Of a stretch of 64,000 bases of DNA, positions 57,834 to 64,000 are shown one piece after another. Made by a program: the position numbers and the translations under genes. Position 1 is the first letter of the stretch. Every line of letters starts with the position of its first letter. This stretch comes from Muricea muricata (Eukaryota; Cnidaria; Anthozoa; Malacalcyonacea; Plexauridae): positions 48,209,559 to 48,273,558 of the forward strand of contig OY979718.1 of the NCBI GenBank assembly GCA_963855995.1, written 5' to 3'. The notes under the pieces were generated by a model that worked only from the letters and a program-made list of their open reading frames with translations, ran no database searches and was not told the DNA's origin.

Positions 57834-60800
57834 TTACGCGTGCATGATCACGTCTAGAGGTAGTTCTTTATCAAGCTCATCTCTTAAAGCTTTCAAACAA
57901 TCCGTGGTATAGCTTGTTCCACCAATATCGGGAGTCAGATGCTGAAAATACAAACAGTAGTTTCAGTTGTGCTAAACTAAATACAATGAAGTAAAAGAAG
58001 TTTTTTAGTCGATTGCACCAAACACAGCAAACGAAATTTTAAAAGCCACAGAATATTCAACATTTGATTCGGATTGAGGAAAATTGTATGTTTTGTGGGC
58101 CCGAGACCTTCGGCCTGAAACGGGATCTCTGACGATTGGTAAATAATTAACACTTATTGATCGAGACTGTCAATGTTACCCGAGGCGAAATCCCGAGTAT
58201 TTTAAGTCTGGAGATAGACTGATTTCGTCAATCTCACGTGATACGCTCTCCACCAATGGAACGCATGAAAAGGGGAACATTACCGAGTGGTAAATAATAG
58301 TTTTTGTTTCATTTTAAAGACACGCACGAATCCTTTGCCTTCTTAAAGTGCATAAGACTGGAAAATTCACAATCAGGGTTCTTTGTGCGGTCATTATCGC
58401 ACTGTAATTTATCGTCCATATGGGAACTATTTGGAGGTTTGAATAGGTTGCCGTCAGGCAAACATGTATGGGAACGAGTTTGCTTCAAAATGATGCGAGT
58501 TTGCCTCATAATGACCCCCGAGCTTAATTCAGACAATTAACAGAAAATACATCATATCAATGACGTCATTTCCGTGCATTTTCGTTTTCGGGCCTAGAAC
58601 ATACGCACTTAAAACATTGGGATTGATTACCTCACGGGCGTTCTTTGTGGGTGACGTCAATATTTTTGGCATGCGGTTGCTCATACAAATTCGTTATTTC
58701 TTCGTAAATAATCGTAAGACTATTCTCACTCACTGGGACTGTATCTACTTCAACAAATTTAGCTAAAGAGGGAGCGCGTAGCGCGACAATCATTACTCGA
58801 CCTTCGGGCTCGCGCTTTTGCTAAATTTGGTGAAGTAGATACAGTCCCAGTGAGTGAGAATAGTCTTACGATTATTTACGAAGAAAAAGCGAATTTGTAT
58901 GAGCAACCGCATGCCAAAAATATTGACGTCACCCACAAAGAACGCCCGTGAGGTAGTCAATCCCTAAAACATTACGATATCGTTGTTACACGTTCAACCT
59001 TATTAATGGAAGATTTTCTTTACGAAAACCATTTGTGACCACCTGAAGTGCACCGATATGGAAATTTGCAGATATTGCACAAACCGACATTTCACTTTGA
59101 ACGTTACGAAATATAGACCTGAGAAATGTACACCTCCATGTGGTTAGCTATTAGGCTATGTTAAAACCTAATCCGATCCGACGCGCACCTCTAGGTTATT
59201 TTATCTTTTTCCATTAACGTTCTCTTTGTCGTTATGAGCACGAAATACACAGCAAAAAGTGAACAACCTGTTCTGGGCTGATGAAAACAGCATTGAACAA
59301 TGTTTTGCTGCCCACATTGTTCAAGGTTGTCAACAATATTGTTCAGTATTGTTGAGCCTGAACAAGCCTGCAATCAGGTGTAACAATGCTGAACAATACT
59401 GTTGACAACATTGAACAATGTGGGCAGCAAAACATTGTTCAGTGCTGTTTTCATCAGCCCAGAACAGATTGTTCATATTTAGCTGCGTATATCAGCTTAC
59501 CTGGCCAGCGAAAATCACTCTATAAATGGCTTTGTTGATAACTGAAGCATGAGCTTTAAACCTGCGGTAAAATTTAAGAAAACGTATCCAATTTGCTTTA
59601 AGTACATATAATTGCTATTTTTTATTTTTTCACTATTTGATTATGTACAACCGTTACGGTGGAAAAATTTGAATTTTGGTCACTGACAGACTGAATCGAA
59701 ATCTCCCTGAGTTGAATACATACTAGAAGAGATGGTTGGGATACTCGTTGCTCGAGTTAAAGCAAGAGTTAGGTTCGGTCTGATTTTTCTCGTGCAAAGC
59801 ATATTTCCCACCCACTTTAAATATTGACCAACCGTCGCAAGTCTTACAGGCAAGTGATTATTTACGCTTATCTCATCAGCAGATTTTTAGTCACATCAGT
59901 TCTCATCTCATTTGTTGCATGAGCATCTCCTGGGTGAGGTGTCGTTTTAAGTTTGTTTTAAATTAATTAGTTTTAAAATTTGTAAGTCAAGTTTTCTTTA
60001 CGCTCTGACAATGACAAAGTAAATCCACGAGTTGGGATTTACGTGATGGCCCGGTGAATGGCTGAACGCAAAAACTGTCATCTCAAAGACACACCTAGTG
60101 GGGACATAACAAAGTTTCACAAGAGTCGATGACAGTTGTTGGTAGTAAAACAAAAGCGAGATTTTTCACATATCACTGAATGCACAATCATACCCAATAT
60201 GCTGCAACATAAGCGTGCTCGCAAACAAAAAACCAAATGGGTTAGAAATATTCTTCCCAACTAAATCTGCACCTGTGTTTCGTGTTCCCTAAAAAATGAC
60301 GACAAAACTTCTATAATTAAAAAAAAACAACCAGAGGACCTTCACGCAATTTATTGCGTAGGCCTATAAAATGTTAAAAATTGTTTTGCCAATCGCTGCC
60401 GTCGATATAGAAAGGGGATGGTGTCCCCTTACCATAAAAAAATATGTTTGGTACAAGAACGGATTAATCCAAAAAATACATTATAGCTGTGTCAAAAGCC
60501 CTGAGAAAAATTGTCTCGTAATTAAATCTTCCGGCATTGGCGAAGCCAGCCCGACATTAGGTCATGCAAATGCACATTTTTCTGTGTTTATAGACCGTAT
60601 TTTGCCACAGATTCCGCGTTTATGCATCAGGCCTTTTTTTGCAGCTATAGAGTAAGCATAAAAATGCTTTCAACAAACTATATTCAATTTACACACTATT
60701 AGGCTATTGATTCTGCCAAGGTTTATTCTTGTAAACGGGACGATTATATACACTTGGATAGACTAATAATAGAGGGGGAGGGATAAGAATATTTCACTGC

Positions 60801-62910
60801 GACGAAATTCATTGAAACATTGCGAACTTACAGGTTAATTTGAATGGCGATGATCCGTAAAACAGAAGAGTTTGCAACAGGTACGTCGTGTGGTTACTAA
60901 GAATGTGTATACCACATGGATTATAAATAAAAAAGAATACAATTCATACCGATTCAAATAAAGCGTAGTTATCCCCAATATTCTCCCCTGGCACCATACC
61001 AGGCCCACCAACTAATGATGTCGCTATATTACTGACAATATTTCCATATAAATTGGGCATCACCATCACATCAAATTGCTCTGGATTTGCAACAAGCTGG
61101 ATATTTGAAAATAAAAAAGTTGTTAGTTAATCTACTGTATTCAGTATTGCACGCAGTAAATGCATTGACCGCAGCTGTTCGTAACACCATTAACATTCAT
61201 ATAAGAATTAAATCCGCATGACGTCACCTGCATGCAACAGTTGTCGATGATCATGGAGTTGTATTCAATATCAGGATAGTCACGTGATACTTCATCACAA
61301 CATTTCAGGAAAAGACCATCACCAAGTTTCCTATAAGGTCAAATAAAATATGGTTTTACTTCTTCAGAAAAGTGTCCTAAAAATAATGCTCATCTCAACC
61401 ACCTAAATAATAATAAGGTGCTGCAGCGTATATAAAATAGCCCTGACCATAATGCATGTCAAGGGCATTTCCATTACAAGCGGGAAAAAACTTACGAAAT
61501 CGGTGAGCTTTACACTTTCATATAACATATAATTACTGCGAACTCGGGAAAGAACGCTGTTTCCCATTCTACTGCATGCCAAAAAAGGTCTATACAATTT
61601 TCATACTATATTGATCGTTGCAACCGACGCCATCTTGGTTGACGTTTCAAACATATGGCAACCACAAAGTATCTACTCATCATTTCTAATCCTATCGAGC
61701 CATACATCTTTAAAGTATCATTCATAATACGCTAAAACTAACGATGAAATAGTAAATTAACACAAGTACTTCGCTGTAAACAACTGAAGTAATCTGCAGA
61801 GTCAACCAAGATGGCGCCCAGTGACACGAAAAGACGTCATGTGCAAACCAAGAATACTTCCAGTCAGGTAGTATGCTGGCTATCAGTCAAAACGCCCATA
61901 GGCTTTTATTTTTTGTGATCAAGTAGAGAAAAGAAGCAACAGGATCTTACATTATGTTAGCCTTGTGAATAGCTGTGACTTTTTTCCTTCCATTTTCTCT
62001 GGCATAGTTGAAAGCAAACTTGGCAATTTTAGTGCATTTTTCTTCAGTCATTATTTTAAGACTCTCAACAACGCCAGGAACATTCTAGAACAAAGTAATG
62101 AAACATGTAAACAGTCACGTCCAGTTCATTAGTTTGGTCGCAAAAACGTGAGCGATTTCCATGCAGCTTTCAACGATGGTGGCAAACATTGTGCTTAATG
62201 ATTGTACATTTTCTAAACCATTTTACACTTAAGTGTTGAATTGGGATTATGAATCTATTCAAATACGATCCCTTTTTCCCTTTGCATTTTTTCTTGACAC
62301 ACTACATTATAGTATTCATAGCTAGCTATATTTTCAGTACTATATTTAATTTACTGTATGCTAAAATATATACGTTAACACAAATATTATATTTTACAGT
62401 AAGAATAACACAGAGATCGTGCTACCTCGTGTTCCAAATGACTGTACTCTCCTTCTGTATTTTCTCTGATCATCACGAGATCAACAATTTCATGTCTGAA
62501 ATAGTAAAGATACAAATTAGTATACTTGTATAAGCACGGTACAAATATTTGTTTTGCTCAAATAAATCATAAACATGTCACTGTATGTCTCGTAACCTTA
62601 GCCTTAGGGTTGGTAAAGAATGGAAACATACATATATGCAGTTATTTACGGTGCCCAAAGAGAACAAAATATGTTTTCGATTCCACGACTACTACAATAC
62701 TTGCACTACTTGCCCCCTATACAGGTTAAGGTGGGATCCTCTCCATACTTAAAATTTCACTAGGCTAAGAGAAATAAGTGTGACTCCGCATACAATTATG
62801 TAGTTAAGGTTCAAGACTAAGTAAATTTGTTAAAGAAAATAGCCCACCTCGTTCTGATGTTTTCAAACGACTTGCATTTAACAACATTGGCATAAAGATC
62901 CAGTTTTACT
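57834..62910 (-). CDS. IDH3B: NAD-dependent isocitrate dehydrogenase, beta-type subunit, 3' part
   Basis: Eight 3' exons on the minus strand with consistent phases: 62910-62848, 62495-62426, 62084-61951, 61330-61228, 61096-60951, 60288-60194, 59561-59501 and 57941-57834 (stop TAA at 57836-57834). The 5' exons, including the mitochondrial targeting sequence, lie past the window's right edge. The protein reads [13 protein letters not shown], then [77 protein letters not shown], then [14 protein letters not shown] and [18 protein letters not shown]. These are isocitrate/isopropylmalate dehydrogenase signatures. IDNCCMQLV and DIGG-x-x-x-TTD favour the beta over the gamma subunit. IDH3 oxidises isocitrate to 2-oxoglutarate in the TCA cycle; the beta subunit is structural/regulatory. 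Its introns hold two TIR elements. Confidence 0.92.
58619..58964. mobile_element. 346-bp TIR element with 9-bp TSD in the last IDH3B intron
   Basis: The ~147-bp inverted arms begin GGGATTGATTACCTCACGGG. A perfect 9-bp duplication, TAAAACATT, lies at 58610-58618 and 58965-58973. The short spacer contains GCGCGTAGCGCG and CTTCGGGCTCGCGC. No coding. TSD length and long TIRs fit a Mutator-like MITE. Confidence 0.88.
59261..59474. repeat. Palindromic foldback in the last IDH3B intron
   Basis: The ~100-bp arms begin GAACAACCTGTTCTGGGCTG; the mirrored right end is CAGCCCAGAACAGATTGTTC. The interior repeats TGTTCA/TGAACA and GTTGACAACA modules many times. No clear target duplication. Confidence 0.82.
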
Positions 62911-63336
62911 CTGTTCAAAAAGTAAATTACACATGATGCATGAATAAAATGCTATTAAATCTGCCTAGTAGAGTTCATCTTGATGTAAATTGCAATGTTT
63001 CTACTTCCTGCAGTTAAAAATAAACAAGAAGTTGTGTTGATGTCGCAGCAAGTTACCACAACAGCCTTTTTCTTACAGGTGAAAGAAAGGAATGTTCAGT
63101 TGAGAATTCCTGTACGATGAAACAAGCTGTAATGGAAACTGTGCAGGTAACAAAAACTAACGTCTGCTTTATCTATATCGATTGCTCTCTGGCAATTCTT
63201 AAATAAAACTTAAATACAGCTAAATAAATAATGGTTGCACGCTCGGATCACATGGAATTTTTTTGGGTACCCAATGCAACTGGTTGTGGGACATATAAAT
63301 CACTTTAATAGGCGAATATTTTATCAGCCTTTTAGC

Positions 63337-63911
63337 CAATCTCGTACCCAGAGCAATGCCTGTTCGCGGGTTAGGCTGGCATTGGCTCTGGGGGAACGGT
63401 CATGGCTAAAGGGGATAGACGAGAGGTAGGTTTTCAAGATGGCGGCTGTTTTTCAAGATTCTTAAAACGAGAACGAATTAACAACCTAACATTTATATCA
63501 TTCCCAAGGCTCACCCTAACCTTACCCTGAACCTAATCCCAATTTAGGAATGCTATAAACGTCTGGTTGTTGATTTGTTCTCGTTTAAAAAATTTTAAAA
63601 AACATCCGCCATCTTGAAAACCTACCTCTCGTTCATCCCATTTAGCCATGACCCTGGGGAAACGGAATGAACTGCGTATGATTTCATACGCGCTCACTTA
63701 ATGCGCATGCTCTCCACTAATAGGCTGTGCTTTATTTCCAGCAAAATAATCATAAATACAACAGTTGAGCCCGAATAAATAAAGCATAGCCTATTAGTGG
63801 AGAGCATGCGCATTAAGTGAGCGCGTATGAAATCATACGCAGTTCATTCCGTTTCCCCAGAGCCAATGCCAGCCTAACCCGCGAACAGGCATTGCTCTGG
63901 GTACGAGATTG
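63337..63911. mobile_element. Foldback element with 9-bp TSD, interrupted by a nested element
   Basis: The ends are CAATCTCGTACCCAGAGC and its inverted match. A perfect 9-bp duplication, CCTTTTAGC, lies at 63328-63336 and 63912-63920. The outer arms continue through CGCGGGTTAGGCTGGC. A second inverted pair (GAACTGCGTATGATTTCATA near 63669, mirrored near 63830) lies inside and is a continuation of the arms. The left arm is split by a nested insertion at about 63404-63651. Same TIR family as the RecQ-carrying element at 19436. Confidence 0.85.
63404..63651. mobile_element. Nested foldback inserted in the left arm of the 63.3-kb element
   Basis: The ends are GGTCATGGCTAAAGGGGAT and the complement-matching ATCCCATTTAGCCATGACC. 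The arms share GAGGTAGGTTTTCAAGATGG. The flanks CTGGGGGAAC and CTGGGGAAAC form an imperfect 10-base duplication of the outer element's arm, showing that it inserted after the outer element. Confidence 0.78.
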
Positions 63912-64000
63912 CCTTTTAGCTGATTTATTTTTTATCAACTAGTGCTTTATTTGAAAGACATCTGAATTAGAGGTTAGGTTTCCAATTGTAGTCTGCTGTC

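Noticed and set aside
60371-60655. 94-codon plus-strand frame
   Set aside because: It lies antisense within an IDH3B intron, has no recognised domain and no splice context.
57834-62910. IDH3 gamma subunit as the identity
   Set aside because: Several stretches match gamma too, but IDNCCMQLV, the VIIRE context and the DIGG-x-x-x-TTD end agree better with beta; a tree would settle it.
1-64000. CRISPR array, bacterial operon or viral genome
   Set aside because: No regularly spaced repeats, no compact gene arrays; split genes with GT-AG introns and metazoan families show animal nuclear DNA.

Overview
This is a AT-rich, intron-rich animal nuclear sequence. It carries parts of at least four host genes in a background dense with transposon remnants and foldback (inverted-repeat) elements. 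The mix suggests a cnidarian, probably but not certainly: an intronless somatomedin-B adhesion-like receptor, Penelope-like and YqaJ-nuclease (ISL2EU-type) transposons, and many long-TIR non-autonomous elements. Species cannot be fixed from sequence alone.

Layout. 1-19 kb is mostly repeats: a Ty3-type integrase relic (1.76-1.89 kb), a rearranged Penelope-like element with a GIY-YIG endonuclease relic (3.3-5.4 kb), a frameshifted Tc1/mariner-like element (5.48-7.45 kb), a large foldback (7.5-8.9 kb) and two hAT-type MITEs with 8-bp target duplications (15.3 and 16.8 kb). Four phase-consistent exons of an unrecognised minus-strand gene lie at 12.18-13.22 kb. 19.4-23.6 kb holds two transposons side by side. 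One is a 501-bp element carrying a RecQ-like helicase fragment. The other is a 3.66-kb ISL2EU-like element with a SWIM/YqaJ nuclease, a broken transposase and 837-bp inverted arms.

24.5-47 kb is a TMEM131-family gene on the plus strand. I assembled 31 coding exons by hand with consistent splice phases, predicting 1854 residues; this protein family handles collagen and other cargo in the early secretory pathway. Its introns contain a 6.4-kb repeat-rich intron, tRNA-derived SINE remnants, a hAT MITE and a 9-bp-TSD foldback. 53-56 kb is a single-exon 985-residue receptor with an SMB domain and a seven-helix secretin/adhesion-type region. 57.8-62.9 kb is the 3' part of a mitochondrial NAD-isocitrate dehydrogenase beta-type subunit gene on the minus strand; its 5' exons lie beyond the right edge.

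The host genes do not form a functional unit. The most unusual content is mobile: three insertions share a TIR starting CAA(T/C)CTCGT(A/T)CCC, each with a perfect 9-bp target duplication, and one of them carries the RecQ-like fragment. Two further foldbacks with different TIRs also show perfect 9-bp duplications.
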